Part shown: in pieces, positions 35,381-43,502 of the stretch
How the letters are laid out: every line of letters starts with the position of its first letter
How positions within the stretch are numbered: position 1 is the stretch's first letter
From: Fictibacillus sp. BK138
GTDB lineage: Bacteria; Bacillota; Bacilli; Bacillales; Fictibacillaceae
Reading direction: 5' to 3'
Assembly: GCF_004216955.1 (NCBI RefSeq)
Contig: NZ_SGXL01000001.1
Span: forward strand, 909,925 to 973,924
Length of the DNA: 64,000 bases
The notes under the pieces: model-generated
What the model was told of the DNA's origin: nothing
Seen by the model: only the letters and a program-made list of their open reading frames with translations
The model's database searches: none
Program-made: the position numbers and the translations under genes

Positions 35381-35560
35381 ATGAAAGCCACATCAGCTGC
35401 CGCTAGATTAGAAAAAATAGAACAATTAGAAACCTTGCGAAATAAGATGATACAAACAGCCAATACTTTTGGAATACAGCATCCTATGGTTTTGAAATAT
35501 AGTAAAAAAATTGATGAAACTCATAATAAAATTATGCAGTTGCAGCATAACGAAAAATAG
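35381..35560 (+). CDS. Spo0E-like sporulation regulatory protein
   Basis: A 59-residue helical hairpin of the Spo0E aspartyl-phosphate phosphatase family, whose members dephosphorylate Spo0A~P and delay sporulation. IEQLETLRNKMIQTANTFG and HPMVLKYSKKIDETHNKIM match the two helices; the signature SQxLD appears as SKKID. ATG at 35381 follows ggagtgacgaaa; GTG at 35372 lies inside the ribosome site. The atypical signature makes phosphatase activity likely but unproved. Confidence 0.82.
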   Translation: MKATSAAARLEKIEQLETLRNKMIQTANTFGIQHPMVLKYSKKIDETHNKIMQLQHNEK

Positions 35561-35641
35561 TTGCCAAAGCTGATACCTTGAGAGGTTACAGCGGAAACGG
35601 TATACTTAAGCCATAATCCTTATTAAAAGGAGTGAAAGTGA

Positions 35642-35998
35642 ATGATCGTTGAGATTACAGAAAGTGCAGCAAGCAGAATCAAGGAAATGCTGGCTGATGA
35701 AGAAGATAAAAGTCAATTTCTTCGTGTTGCTGTAAAAGGCGGAGGATGTACAGGGCTCTCTTATGGAATGGGGTTCGATAGTGACCTTGCTGACTCAGAC
35801 CAAGAAGAAATGATCGAAGGAATTCGCGTCGTTGTAGATGAAGAAAGTGCGAAAGTGTTAAAAGGCACTGTTATTGATTTTAAACAAAACATGATGGGCG
35901 GAGGATTTACGATCACAAATCCAAATGCCATCGCTTCATGCGGATGCGGATCATCTTTCCGTACAGCAACAAATGCCGGTACTCCTGAAGAATGTTAA
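35642..35998 (+). CDS. yutM: HesB/IscA-type iron-sulfur assembly protein YutM
   Basis: A 118-residue A-type carrier (IscA/ErpA/HesB family) that accepts and delivers Fe-S clusters. The three conserved cysteines are in VKGGGCTGLSYGMGF (about residue 37) and in CGCGSSF near the C-terminus (about 101 and 103). The ATG follows aaaaggagtgaaagtga. It lies in the same window as Nfu-type yutI and lipoyl synthase, a client of such carriers. Confidence 0.95.
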   Translation: MIVEITESAASRIKEMLADEEDKSQFLRVAVKGGGCTGLSYGMGFDSDLADSDQEEMIEGIRVVVDEESAKVLKGTVIDFKQNMMGGGFTITNPNAIASCGCGSSFRTATNAGTPEEC

Positions 35999-36007
35999 TA
36001 AAATTCA

Positions 36008-36045
36008 ACAAAACCTCCTGAACATCTCGTTCAGGAGGTTTTGTT
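36008..36045. terminator. Terminator after yutM
   Basis: AAAACCTCCTGAAC pairs with GTTCAGGAGGTTTT (14 bp), then a G. The symmetric A/T flanks allow use in both directions. Confidence 0.85.
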
Positions 36046-36054
36046 ATGTAATCA

Positions 36055-36216
36055 TTATATAAGTTTAAATATTAACGCAAGACCGATTAAATCTGAGAAA
36101 ACGGATGCACCAATAAGCAGCATTTTGTTTTGTTTGCTGGTCTGTTTTAAACCAAGAGGCATTAAAACAGTTCCTAAAATAAAGAATACGATACCAAAAA
36201 TCAAATTCATTTCCAT
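36055..36216 (-). CDS. Small two-span membrane protein
   Basis: A 53-residue protein with two hydrophobic segments (about residues 4-22 and 31-50) separated by a basic LKQTSKQNK loop. I do not recognise it. ATG at 36216 has aaggag 8 nt upstream; an upstream GTG at 36312 opens the frame but runs through a terminator hairpin and has no ribosome site. It lies between convergent yutM and the minus-strand helical gene. Confidence 0.65.
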   Translation of the reverse strand: MEMNLIFGIVFFILGTVLMPLGLKQTSKQNKMLLIGASVFSDLIGLALIFKLI

Positions 36217-36244
36217 AGATAAATCTCCTTGTCTAAAAAAGGGT

Positions 36245-36275
36245 AAAAGAAAACCCGGCGCGCCAACACCGGGTA
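36245..36275 (-). terminator. Hairpin terminator upstream of the two-span membrane gene
   Basis: On the minus strand ACCCGG pairs with CCGGGT round a GC-rich 10-nt loop, followed by TTTTCTTTT. It probably ends the transcript of the small helical gene (36355-36528), or attenuates the membrane gene whose ribosome site begins about 20 nt later. Confidence 0.6.
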
Positions 36276-36354
36276 AAAAAACTAATTTGTCAGCGGCACT
36301 TGTCCGCCTCACAACCTATATTAACAAAGAATGACTCCTTAATCCAGAAGGAAA

Positions 36355-36528
36355 TTATTCCAAGGTGTACTTTTCCAATTCACTTAAAAGTTCTTTTAAG
36401 CGAGGGACTTGAACTCTTGTTTCCTCCAAAAAGGATTCGTCAGTTATATGAAGCTGGGTTACGATTCTTTGGATTTCCTGCAAACAATCAGCAGCATGCA
36501 TTTCTTCCTCAGTAAATTGTCTATTCAA
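36355..36528 (-). CDS. Small helical acidic protein
   Basis: A 57-residue, Glu-rich protein that should be almost all helix (FTEEEMHAADCLQEIQRIV, then RVQVPRLKELLSELEKY). I do not recognise it. TTG at 36528 is preferred because it lies 8 nt after aaggagg; the ATG at 36546 precedes that ribosome site. Upstream is the yumC terminator. No function can be inferred. Confidence 0.6.
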   Translation of the reverse strand: MNRQFTEEEMHAADCLQEIQRIVTQLHITDESFLEETRVQVPRLKELLSELEKYTLE

Positions 36529-36554
36529 TTGATTTCCCTCCTTCATTAAATATG

Positions 36555-36595
36555 TAAAAAAGGCACCAGAACCATTGTCCGATGCCTTTCTGGTT
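36555..36595 (-). terminator. Terminator of yumC
   Basis: On the minus strand AAAGGCA pairs with TGCCTTT, followed by T residues. An alternative ACCAGAA/TTCTGGT stem overlaps it. Confidence 0.7.
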
Positions 36596-36596
36596 T

Positions 36597-37577
36597 TTAA
36601 AATAAACTTGTGCTGTGCATAGGCTGCGTTTTTGCATTTGGATCGATATATGTTTTGGCGTTGTTTACTGCTGTTGGGGCTTCTCCAAAACCGGAAGCGA
36701 TCAGCTTCACTTTGCCATCATACGTACACACATCGCCTGCAGCATAGATGCCTTTAATGTTTGTTTCCATCTTAGAGTTAACGACAATCGAGTTCTTTTG
36801 GATATCGAGACCCCACGTTTTAATCGGACCGAGAGAAGAAATGAATCCGTAGTTAACGATAACTGCATCCACTTCGATCGTCTCTTTCAAGTCTCCGTTC
36901 TCTAAGACGACTGCTGAAATATTTTCACCGTCACCAATCAATTCGGTAACTTGATATGGAGTTTTTACTACAACCTTAGAATTCATTAATTGTTCAACAC
37001 TGTGTTCATGTGCACGGAACTTGTCACGTCTATGAGTCAGTGTTACTTCTGGTGAGATAGGCTCCAGCATCAACGACCAGTCCAGTGCTGAATCTCCGCC
37101 ACCGCAAACCAGCACTCTTTTGCCAGCAAATGCTTGAAGATCATCTACAAAATAATGAAGGTTCTTACCCTCATATTGTTGAGCAGATGCTAACTCCAAT
37201 CGGCGTGGCTGAAATGCACCAACCCCTGCGGTTATCAGAACTGCTTTACTATAATGAACCGTTTTATCGGTAGTTAATTCAAAGATCTCTTCATCATTTT
37301 TTTCAACGTTCTGAACAGACTCTTCTAAAACAACAGCAGGATTAAACTGCATAGCCTGCTCTTTTAAGTTGTTCACAAGATCTTGAGCCAGAACTTTTGG
37401 GAAGCCGGCAACATCGTATATGTATTTTTCAGGGTATAATGCAGAAAGCTGTCCGCCGAGCTGCGGCATACTTTCAATAATTTTAACCTTCATTTGACGC
37501 ATGCCGCCGTAGAAGGCAGCAAATAATCCCGATGGACCTCCACCAATAATCGTAATATCGTAAATTTCTTTTGCCAT
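36597..37577 (-). CDS. yumC: Ferredoxin/flavodoxin--NADP+ reductase, thioredoxin-reductase type (YumC)
   Basis: A 326-residue FAD enzyme that passes electrons between NADPH and ferredoxin or flavodoxin. It has the thioredoxin reductase-like fold without the CxxC disulfide. The FAD motif [19 protein letters not shown] is at the N-terminus, the NADP motif [15 protein letters not shown] is near 160, and [11 protein letters not shown] is the second FAD contact. ATG 37577 follows agaggtgaaagtg. It is divergent from ndh across a gap of about 380 bp. Confidence 0.95.
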   Translation of the reverse strand: MAKEIYDITIIGGGPSGLFAAFYGGMRQMKVKIIESMPQLGGQLSALYPEKYIYDVAGFPKVLAQDLVNNLKEQAMQFNPAVVLEESVQNVEKNDEEIFELTTDKTVHYSKAVLITAGVGAFQPRRLELASAQQYEGKNLHYFVDDLQAFAGKRVLVCGGGDSALDWSLMLEPISPEVTLTHRRDKFRAHEHSVEQLMNSKVVVKTPYQVTELIGDGENISAVVLENGDLKETIEVDAVIVNYGFISSLGPIKTWGLDIQKNSIVVNSKMETNIKGIYAAGDVCTYDGKVKLIASGFGEAPTAVNNAKTYIDPNAKTQPMHSTSLF

Positions 37578-37868
37578 CACTTTCACCTCTTCTGTTTTCT
37601 ATGACTGATGAACATGAAATATGTTCTGACCAGAACTCTTCGCCTATCTCTCATAAAACATTCTTTAAGAAGGCAAAAAGTCCTCTTTTTTTACTAGTAT
37701 ATTTTGGCATAGAGTGATACCCAAAAAGACAACAATCCATAAAAGAATTGAATATTTATCATAACGAAAAAAGGGTTGAAAAAACAAGAAAAAAGGAATA
37801 AGATGAGTACGTATGAAAAAAAGATGTCGATATTTCGAACATTTTTTTGCATTTATTTATATCTTATT

Positions 37869-37886
37869 ACGTGAAATATATCACAA
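37869..37886 (+). promoter_or_regulatory. Rex-like operator upstream of ndh
   Basis: ACGTGAAATATATCACAA agrees with the Rex consensus TTGTGAANNNNTTCACAA except at three positions and lies 73 nt before the ndh ATG. Rex senses NADH/NAD+ and controls ndh in B. subtilis, which fits. The remainder of the divergent 37578-37958 gap is AT-rich; a GAACAT-N5-ATGTTC palindrome lies at 37610-37626 on the yumC side. Confidence 0.65.
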
Positions 37887-37958
37887 TCTATTCCTTTTCT
37901 TCATATTTAATGAATGAAAAGGTCAAACTAAAAAAAATAAGAACTGGAAGTGAAATTG

Positions 37959-39158
37959 ATGAGTAAGCCAAAAATACTTATTCTAGGCGGCGGTTACGGC
38001 GGAATCATGTCAGCTGTTCGTTTACAGAAAGAATTAGGATCAGATGAAGCAGAAGTAACACTGGTAAATAAACATAACTATCATTACCAAACAACATGGC
38101 TTCACGAAAATGCAGCAGGTACTTTGCATCACGATAAAACACGTATCATGATCGACAACATCATCGATATGAACAAAGTGAATTTTGTACAAGATACTGT
38201 TGTAGAAATCAAAAAAGATGAAAAGCGTGTTGTTTTAGAAAACCAAGAGTTAACTTACGACTATTTAATTATTGCTCTAGGATCAGACCCAGAAACTTTT
38301 GGAATTCAAGGTCTTAAAGAAAATGCATTCAGCATCCGCAGCATTAACTCAGTACGTAAAATTCGTGAGCATATTGATTATTCATTTGCTCGCTATAATA
38401 ACGAAGGACAAAAAGACGAGCTTATTACAATCGTAGTAGGTGGAGCTGGATTCACAGGCATCGAGTTCGTTGGTGAGCTTGCTGACCGTGTTCCTGAGCT
38501 TTGCCGCGAGTATGATATTCCTCGTGAAAAAGTTCGTATCGTAAATATTGAGGCTGCTCCAACGGTTCTGCCTGGTTTTGATGAAGAGCTTGTTGAGTAT
38601 GCAATCAACAATCTTGAGCGCCGCGGAATTGAGTTCCTTGTTAACACGCCAATCAAAGAGTGTAATACAGATGGCGTTGTTCTTGCGAATGGCGAAGAAA
38701 TCAAAGCAAACACGATCGTTTGGACAGGCGGAGTTCGCGGAAATCACCTTGTAGAAGAAGCTGGATTTGAAACAATGCGCGGACGTGTGAAAGTTGATAA
38801 GGACCTTCGTATGCCTAGCTTTGATTACATCTTCGTTGCAGGGGATTGCGCGCTTATCATCGACGAGGAAGCTAACCGTCCATACCCTCCAACTGCACAA
38901 ATCGCAATTCAACAAGCTTATACAATCGGCCGCAACATCAAAGCATTGATGAACGGCGGAAAGCTTGAAGAATTCAAACCTGACATTAAAGGTACTGTTG
39001 CCTCACTTGGTAAAGGTGAAGCAATCGGTAAAGTAGGAAACAAGAAATTGTTTGGTGCTACAGCATCTGCAATGAAAAAAGTAATCGATAACCGTTACCT
39101 GTTCTTACTTGGTGGAGTACCAATGGTTATTAAAAAAGGTAAATTAAAACTTTTCTAA
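37959..39158 (+). CDS. yumB: Type II NADH dehydrogenase (YumB/Ndh-like)
   Basis: A 399-residue membrane-associated, non-proton-pumping NADH:menaquinone oxidoreductase. The FAD motif [18 protein letters not shown] is at the N-terminus, the NADH motif [20 protein letters not shown] is near 155, and FVAGDCALI is the second FAD contact. The C-terminal [23 protein letters not shown] is the likely membrane-contact helix. ATG 37959 is preferred over GTG 37950, which lies in the ribosome site. An upstream Rex-like site suggests redox control. Confidence 0.94.
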   Translation: MSKPKILILGGGYGGIMSAVRLQKELGSDEAEVTLVNKHNYHYQTTWLHENAAGTLHHDKTRIMIDNIIDMNKVNFVQDTVVEIKKDEKRVVLENQELTYDYLIIALGSDPETFGIQGLKENAFSIRSINSVRKIREHIDYSFARYNNEGQKDELITIVVGGAGFTGIEFVGELADRVPELCREYDIPREKVRIVNIEAAPTVLPGFDEELVEYAINNLERRGIEFLVNTPIKECNTDGVVLANGEEIKANTIVWTGGVRGNHLVEEAGFETMRGRVKVDKDLRMPSFDYIFVAGDCALIIDEEANRPYPPTAQIAIQQAYTIGRNIKALMNGGKLEEFKPDIKGTVASLGKGEAIGKVGNKKLFGATASAMKKVIDNRYLFLLGGVPMVIKKGKLKLF

Positions 39159-39175
39159 ATCGAATCGTGTAAACT

Positions 39176-39208
39176 AAGAACAGGAGCTAATGCTTCTGTT
39201 CTTTTTAT
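39176..39208 (+). terminator. Terminator of yumB
   Basis: AAGAACAG and CTGTTCTT pair, with an inner AGC/GCT stem, followed by TTTATAT. Confidence 0.82.
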
Positions 39209-39245
39209 ATGCAGTTTTCGTTATGCAGGGTTGTTTTTGAGAGTA

Positions 39246-39275
39246 GTTGATCTCGTACCTTGCACTACAATCAAC
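39246..39275 (-). repeat. Minimal derivative of the foldback element, copy R7 (30 bp, inverted)
   Basis: Read on the minus strand it is GTTGATTGTAGTGCAAGGT followed by ACGAGATCAAC. The first 19 nt match the start of R5 at all but one base, including upstream CATTGACAA, and the last bases match the element end. It is therefore a near-complete internal deletion in reverse orientation, just upstream of the Nudix gene. Confidence 0.65.
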
Positions 39276-39337
39276 TTGTCAATGAGGTCAAATTCGAATC
39301 AAAAGTAAAAATTCTTAAGGTTAAAGAAAGGACGATC

Positions 39338-39826
39338 ATGCTGATGAGTAAAAAAGACAGAGGAAAGGTTTGGCTGGCAGCTGCGGGCCTTTTAATAGAT
39401 GATGATGGAAAATGGCTTGTCGTGAAGAAGAAATATGGTGGGTTAAAAGGCAAATGGTCCATTCCAGCAGGATTTGTTGATGCAGGAGAAACTGTTGATG
39501 AAGCAGCGGTAAGAGAGGTTTTTGAAGAGACTGGTATTTTGGGAGAAGTGGTGTCAGTTCTAGGCATTCGTTCAGGTGTAATCAAAGAAACCATTAGTGA
39601 TAATATGATTGTTTTTCTGCTGAAAAAGAAGAGCGGGGCATTATTTGCGGATGAAAAAGAAATAGAAAGAGCTGCATTTTTGACTCCTGAGGAGCTTGAG
39701 GAAGATCCGGCTACGTCCTTAATGGTTCATTATTTTATGAATGAAAACAATAAACATATTGAGGATAAAATTAACCCAGGGGATATATTCGGATACACTT
39801 CGTATAAAATTTTTGATTGCCGATAA
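39338..39826 (+). CDS. Nudix hydrolase
   Basis: A 162-residue Nudix hydrolase that cleaves nucleoside diphosphate derivatives; the substrate is unknown. The Nudix box Gx5Ex7REUxEExGU is complete: it starts at GFVDAGE, about residue 50 from the chosen start, and ends in REVFEETGI. ATG at 39338 has aaagg 6 nt upstream; the frame opens at 39260 inside the repeat remnant R7, which is unlikely to be translated. No operon partner is obvious. Confidence 0.88.
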   Translation: MLMSKKDRGKVWLAAAGLLIDDDGKWLVVKKKYGGLKGKWSIPAGFVDAGETVDEAAVREVFEETGILGEVVSVLGIRSGVIKETISDNMIVFLLKKKSGALFADEKEIERAAFLTPEELEEDPATSLMVHYFMNENNKHIEDKINPGDIFGYTSYKIFDCR

Positions 39827-39974
39827 AAATGTACGAAATATTCTGATAATTTAAGGATGTGCTCAATGTTTACGCTTACATCAGGTTATTTCGCCTTAAA
39901 ACAGGTTTTTCAACTCCCTGATTCCTTGTTATTATTATCTGAAAATTTAAACTAAAACAAGGGAGTGTTACAAC

Positions 39975-40106
39975 ATGAGAAAACATGCGGTTCAGAAAAA
40001 ACATGATCAATGTCAATATTGTGAAGGCAAAGGCTATTTCCAGCTGTTGCTTGGAGGTTCTGAAACGTGTGTAGAATGCTGCGGAAGCGGAAAGAAAAGA
40101 GCTTAA
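39975..40106 (+). CDS. yuiA: YuiA, small DnaJ-type zinc-finger protein
   Basis: A 43-residue protein with two Cys pairs in the CxxCxGxG style of DnaJ zinc domains: CQYCEGKGYF and CVECCGSGKK. It starts MRKHAVQKKHD after aagggagtgttacaac and ends 80 nt before yuiB, the same order as B. subtilis yuiA-yuiB-yuiC. The role is unknown. Confidence 0.85.
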   Translation: MRKHAVQKKHDQCQYCEGKGYFQLLLGGSETCVECCGSGKKRA

Positions 40107-40186
40107 CGAGGTAACGCTCTCAATGTAATTGACGTAAATCCCCCCATTTAGTAAACTAACGACAGATATATGGGGGTGTCATCATC

Positions 40187-40510
40187 ATGGATTTGCTTTT
40201 ACCACAGTTTTTTATTTCAATGCTGCTTTTCATGGTTCTCTTTTTTGGAATAGGCTTTTTGTTTAATATGCTTCTGCGCGCTACATGGTTTATGGTTATT
40301 CTTTATCCTCTTGTCGTCGTAATGATTGTGGATGATATTAGATTTTTTGAGTATTTTACTAAGCCTGGTTCAAGTTTTCAAAAGCTTGGAAGTGATTTAG
40401 TAAACTTATCTCCTTCAGATATAACAATATTAACTTTCGGACTGATCGGTGCTATTTTAGCAGGTGTTGCGATCAAGATGCTTCGTGTCCGCGGTTATCA
40501 GATGTTCTAA
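40187..40510 (+). CDS. yuiB: YuiB, membrane protein
   Basis: A 107-residue integral membrane protein with hydrophobic segments at about 8-28, 33-49 and 82-98 and the sequence VDDIRFFEYFTKPGS between them. It is conserved beside yuiA and yuiC in Bacilli; its function is unknown. The ATG follows gggggtgtcatcatc. A strong terminator overlaps its end. Confidence 0.85.
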   Translation: MDLLLPQFFISMLLFMVLFFGIGFLFNMLLRATWFMVILYPLVVVMIVDDIRFFEYFTKPGSSFQKLGSDLVNLSPSDITILTFGLIGAILAGVAIKMLRVRGYQMF

Positions 40511-40541
40511 AAGACTCTCCTTCGGGGGAGTCTTTTTTTTG
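40509..40541 (+). terminator. Terminator of yuiA-yuiB
   Basis: AAGACTCTCC pairs with GGGGAGTCTT round a TTCG tetraloop, followed by eight T residues. Confidence 0.92.
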
Positions 40542-40585
40542 AGGTGGGGTATCCGTGTGGTAAGAATTGCCCATATTTGTCGTCT

Positions 40586-40707
40586 CGTGGTTATTTTTCA
40601 TTTAACGTGCGATTATTTAAAATATCGTGCGATTATTTCATTTAACGTGAGAAAAAAGTGAATTAACGTGCGATTAATTACATTTCCCGTAGAAATGCTC
40701 TTTTTAA
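40586..40707 (+). repeat. 20-21-bp-period array C (6 units)
   Basis: CGTG-type cores start at 40586, 40606, 40626, 40646, 40667 and 40688, so the spacing is 20, 20, 20, 21, 21. The best core is CGTGCGATTATTT with an AT-rich remainder (often CATTTAA). GTGCGATTATT shares 9 of 11 bases with the array A core GTGAAATTATT. It starts 45 nt after the yuiB terminator; the rest of the 367-bp gap to yuiC shows nothing else. Confidence 0.8.
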
Positions 40708-40877
40708 TACCTCAAGGGGTATCAATAAAAGAGAAGTTCCGGCCAACGAAACTAACATTATTTAATCTGATGCAGGACTTGTCCGTCATAATTTCTTCTT
40801 TCTTATAACTAATCAACTAATCCGTATACATTTTTTCAGGATTGGGAAGGAATAGTAAGGAGAGGAGTGGACATTTT

Positions 40878-41561
40878 TTGCTTACATTAAGAAAAATTGC
40901 AAAAAGAGCAGTGCTCACAATTTTATTCGTTTGTGCTATTTTTACGACGTTTCGTTCTGTTTCCGGGGTTCAGGCAGACGACATTGCCAGCTGGCTGGAT
41001 GAAAAACAATCCAGTGATATTCCGATCGTAGACGCTGCTTTAAAAACATTGTCACAGACTTTAAAATCAATGCCATCGTTTTATGCTCCAAACATGATGC
41101 TTTCTTCTGCAGAGGTAAAAACTTCAAAGTCCATAGAGGATACGATTGATTTTACAAAATATCCAGCTGTTAGTGTAACGGCGACTGGTTATACTGCTGG
41201 AAAAGAAAGTACCGGAAAAGAAAAAACTCATCCTGCATATGGAATAACGAAATCTGGCGTTAAAGTAAAAAGGGATTTGTACTCAACGATTGCTGCCGAT
41301 ACAAGTATTTTTCCGATTGGCACCGTTCTATGGGTTCCAGGATACGGCTATGGTGTCGTTGCTGATACGGGATCTGCGATTAAGGGGCATAGAATTGACC
41401 TCTATTACAATACGGTAGAAGAAGTATATGAAAAATGGGGCAAGAAAACCATTAACGTGTATGTCGTGCAGCGCGGTGATGGCGAAATAACTGAAACAGA
41501 ACTTAAGGCAATGAACGAAGATAAATCTATGCAAGTGTTCAGACAACAGCTTATATATTGA
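40878..41561 (+). CDS. yuiC: YuiC, 3D-domain secreted cell-wall protein
   Basis: A 227-residue protein with an N-terminal signal or anchor segment ([21 protein letters not shown]) and a C-terminal 3D domain (double-psi beta barrel, MltA/Sps-like). This domain cleaves glycan strands in related lytic transglycosylases. [11 protein letters not shown] starts the domain, and [17 protein letters not shown] carries the conserved Asp residues. TTG at 40878 is about 10 nt after ggaggag; an upstream in-frame TTG at 40842 precedes it. Confidence 0.88.
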   Translation: MLTLRKIAKRAVLTILFVCAIFTTFRSVSGVQADDIASWLDEKQSSDIPIVDAALKTLSQTLKSMPSFYAPNMMLSSAEVKTSKSIEDTIDFTKYPAVSVTATGYTAGKESTGKEKTHPAYGITKSGVKVKRDLYSTIAADTSIFPIGTVLWVPGYGYGVVADTGSAIKGHRIDLYYNTVEEVYEKWGKKTINVYVVQRGDGEITETELKAMNEDKSMQVFRQQLIY

Positions 41562-41581
41562 TATAAGCTACATAACCAAAG

Positions 41582-41624
41582 AAAGAGCTTCAGGTCATCT
41601 CATGATAACTTGAAGCTCTTTCAT
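41582..41624. terminator. Bidirectional terminator between yuiC and the BtuF-like gene
   Basis: AAAGAGCTTCA pairs with TGAAGCTCTTT (11 bp), with additional GT/AC pairing. The right arm lies within the end of the minus-strand gene. Confidence 0.8.
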
Positions 41625-42428
41625 ATATATTTCTTCATCATCAGGTAAAAAAGCAGGATAATCATCAGGATGAATAAGCGCAGCAAGTCTTTTTAGACCG
41701 AAGATTAAACGCGGTGAAGGACGGCAAAATAATGATTCCTCAAGCTTTACAATCTCAGTATGGTGAGCGTTTAAATTATCCCAGCCTTCTCTCTTTTTTA
41801 TATGAGAAGGATTCATTTTATCCGTCTTTACGCCAACCCAAACCATTCCGATAATATCAGGTTTCCGATCAACAACATCTTCCCATGTTGTTTGTATGCT
41901 GGCGAGTTCTACATCTTCAAAAACATTCATACTGCCTGCAAGACGTGAGATCTCCGTTAGCCAATTTATCTTTCCAGGTGTGAAAACAGGTTTAGGCCAC
42001 CATTCGAAATAGATTCTTTTACGGTGAAGGAGAGAGTCGCCAATTCTCTTATATTCTTCTATTTCATTTTTCATCCATTTAACTATGTGATGAGCCTCTT
42101 CCGTTCTGTTCAGCCTCTTTCCTAAATCCAGTAGATCATCTTGAATATCTGTTAGAGACTGTGGATCGTAAATGACATGCGGGATGTTTCGCTTGTTCAA
42201 CTCTTCTATGTTTTTCTCCATTCCGGGCACACTTAGACTTGCTAAAACTAAATCTGGCTCTAACGCCTCAAGTTTGTTCATATCTATCGATAAGTCTGGA
42301 CCTAATCGGGGCAACTTCTCCACCTCTGATGGCCAGTCCGAAAAGTCGTCGATTCCAATCAGATCAGGAGTGGCTCCTAAAAAATGAAGAAGCTCTGTAT
42401 TGCTGGGGCAGATTGAGATCAGTTTCAA
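41595..42428 (-). CDS. BtuF/FepB-like cobalamin or siderophore-binding domain protein, apparently cytoplasmic
   Basis: A 277-residue protein with the periplasmic-binding fold of vitamin B12/iron-siderophore carriers: SICPSNTELLHFLGATPDLIG at the N-terminus, LPRLGPDLSIDMNKLEALEPDLV, then W-rich FEWWPKPVFTPG. There is no signal peptide or lipobox, and no ABC transporter gene is adjacent, so export is unlikely and its ligand is unknown. The start is a TTG 9 nt after aggagg. It lies 18 nt from yuiD on the same strand. Confidence 0.82.
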   Translation of the reverse strand: MKLISICPSNTELLHFLGATPDLIGIDDFSDWPSEVEKLPRLGPDLSIDMNKLEALEPDLVLASLSVPGMEKNIEELNKRNIPHVIYDPQSLTDIQDDLLDLGKRLNRTEEAHHIVKWMKNEIEEYKRIGDSLLHRKRIYFEWWPKPVFTPGKINWLTEISRLAGSMNVFEDVELASIQTTWEDVVDRKPDIIGMVWVGVKTDKMNPSHIKKREGWDNLNAHHTEIVKLEESLFCRPSPRLIFGLKRLAALIHPDDYPAFLPDDEEIYMKELQVIMR

Positions 42429-42446
42429 GACAAAGTACCTCCTTTT

Positions 42447-42929
42447 TTACAAAAAGAGCCACGATAGAATCAATGTTTGTGTTATTCCGAGCAGACCGCC
42501 AAAGAATACTTCTTTAGGACTGTGTCCTAAAAGCTCTTTCAATTCTTTTCTTTGCTCTTCAACATCCTTTTGCTCAAATTGTTTATTTGATTTCTGAACG
42601 TGATCTCTGAATTCTTCTACTAAATCATTCAATACAGCGGCTTGTTCTCCTGCATGCCATCGAATACCTTTTGCATCATACATTACAATAATGGCAAACA
42701 TTGCTGCAATTGCAAAAAGAGTAGAACCTAGACCATGCATGGCACCAACTGCAGTCGCCAGAGATGTCACTGAAGCTGAGTGTGAACTCGGCATTCCCCC
42801 GGTACTTATAAATAGATCCCATTTGATTTTTCTTGTTTGGAAGTAGTGGATAGGGATTTTTAAGAATTGTGCAGAAAAAACACCTAATAATGCTGCGATT
42901 AATGGAAAGTTAAAGAATAAATCAGACAT
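42447..42929 (-). CDS. yuiD: YuiD, divergent PAP2 family membrane protein (DUF212)
   Basis: A 160-residue membrane protein of the divergent PAP2/DUF212 family. STGGMPSSHSASVTSLATAVG is the phosphatase-like motif II (SxxHxA) near residue 47, and YDAKGIRWHAGEQA follows. Three or four hydrophobic segments enclose a charged helical loop (about 105-140). The substrate is unknown. ATG 42929 follows gagggagccatct; the BtuF-like gene follows closely. Confidence 0.9.
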   Translation of the reverse strand: MSDLFFNFPLIAALLGVFSAQFLKIPIHYFQTRKIKWDLFISTGGMPSSHSASVTSLATAVGAMHGLGSTLFAIAAMFAIIVMYDAKGIRWHAGEQAAVLNDLVEEFRDHVQKSNKQFEQKDVEEQRKELKELLGHSPKEVFFGGLLGITQTLILSWLFL

Positions 42930-43042
42930 AGATGGCTCCCTCTCATTGTGGTGGTTTATAGTATGGCTATTTTAGATAGTTGTTACCCGATTTGAATGGT
43001 GTTCAATCTCTGGTAACATGAATTATGGAAGGGGTTTTTGAG

Positions 43043-43420
43043 ATGGACTTTTTTCCTCAAGAGTATTATGAGTTTTTTGTAGTATTTAATGAAGGTGACT
43101 ATTATACAGGGCATGATTTATTAGAGGCGATCTGGCTTACAGACCGCAGCAACTTGTTCATCAAGGGACTCCTGCAGATGACCGTTGCCTTATATCATTA
43201 TGAGTATGGCAATGTAAAAGGTGCATGTGAGATGATGAAAGCCGCAAAAATCTATCTGACACCTTACAAACCTCATTTCTGGAACTTAGATTTAGAGCCT
43301 GTTCTTTATTTTATCGAACAGTGTCTAGAATTAATGCCTCCACATATTGATAGAGTCCCATTCTCAGCATCACACACTTTGCCTGAGTTGCCGACATACT
43401 ATATAAATTTAGAAGAATAA
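43043..43420 (+). CDS. DUF309 family protein
   Basis: A 125-residue helical protein of the DUF309 family, with unknown function. FNEGDYYTGHDLLEAIWL (with the conserved His and Glu) near residue 16 and QMTVALYHYEYGNVKGACEMM match the family pattern. ATG at 43043 lies 8 nt after aagggg; ATG 43025 comes before that ribosome site. It lies 82 nt upstream of the aminopeptidase gene. Confidence 0.85.
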   Translation: MDFFPQEYYEFFVVFNEGDYYTGHDLLEAIWLTDRSNLFIKGLLQMTVALYHYEYGNVKGACEMMKAAKIYLTPYKPHFWNLDLEPVLYFIEQCLELMPPHIDRVPFSASHTLPELPTYYINLEE

Positions 43421-43502
43421 AACAAGATGAATTCGAAATATTCTAAAAGAAAGAGTATAATGAGTTAAGTAAATAAGAATATGTACAAGGGGGAACTTTA
43501 AC

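Noticed and set aside
37610-37626. LexA box GAACAT-N5-ATGTTC upstream of yumC
   Set aside because: The arms fit the Bacillus LexA half-sites but the spacing is 5 nt too long, and yumC is not an SOS gene. It could be another operator, but evidence is thin.
39260-39337. Longer N-terminus of the Nudix protein
   Set aside because: The extension begins in the repeat remnant R7, has no ribosome site, and does not look like the Nudix fold. ATG 39338 has a proper ribosome site.
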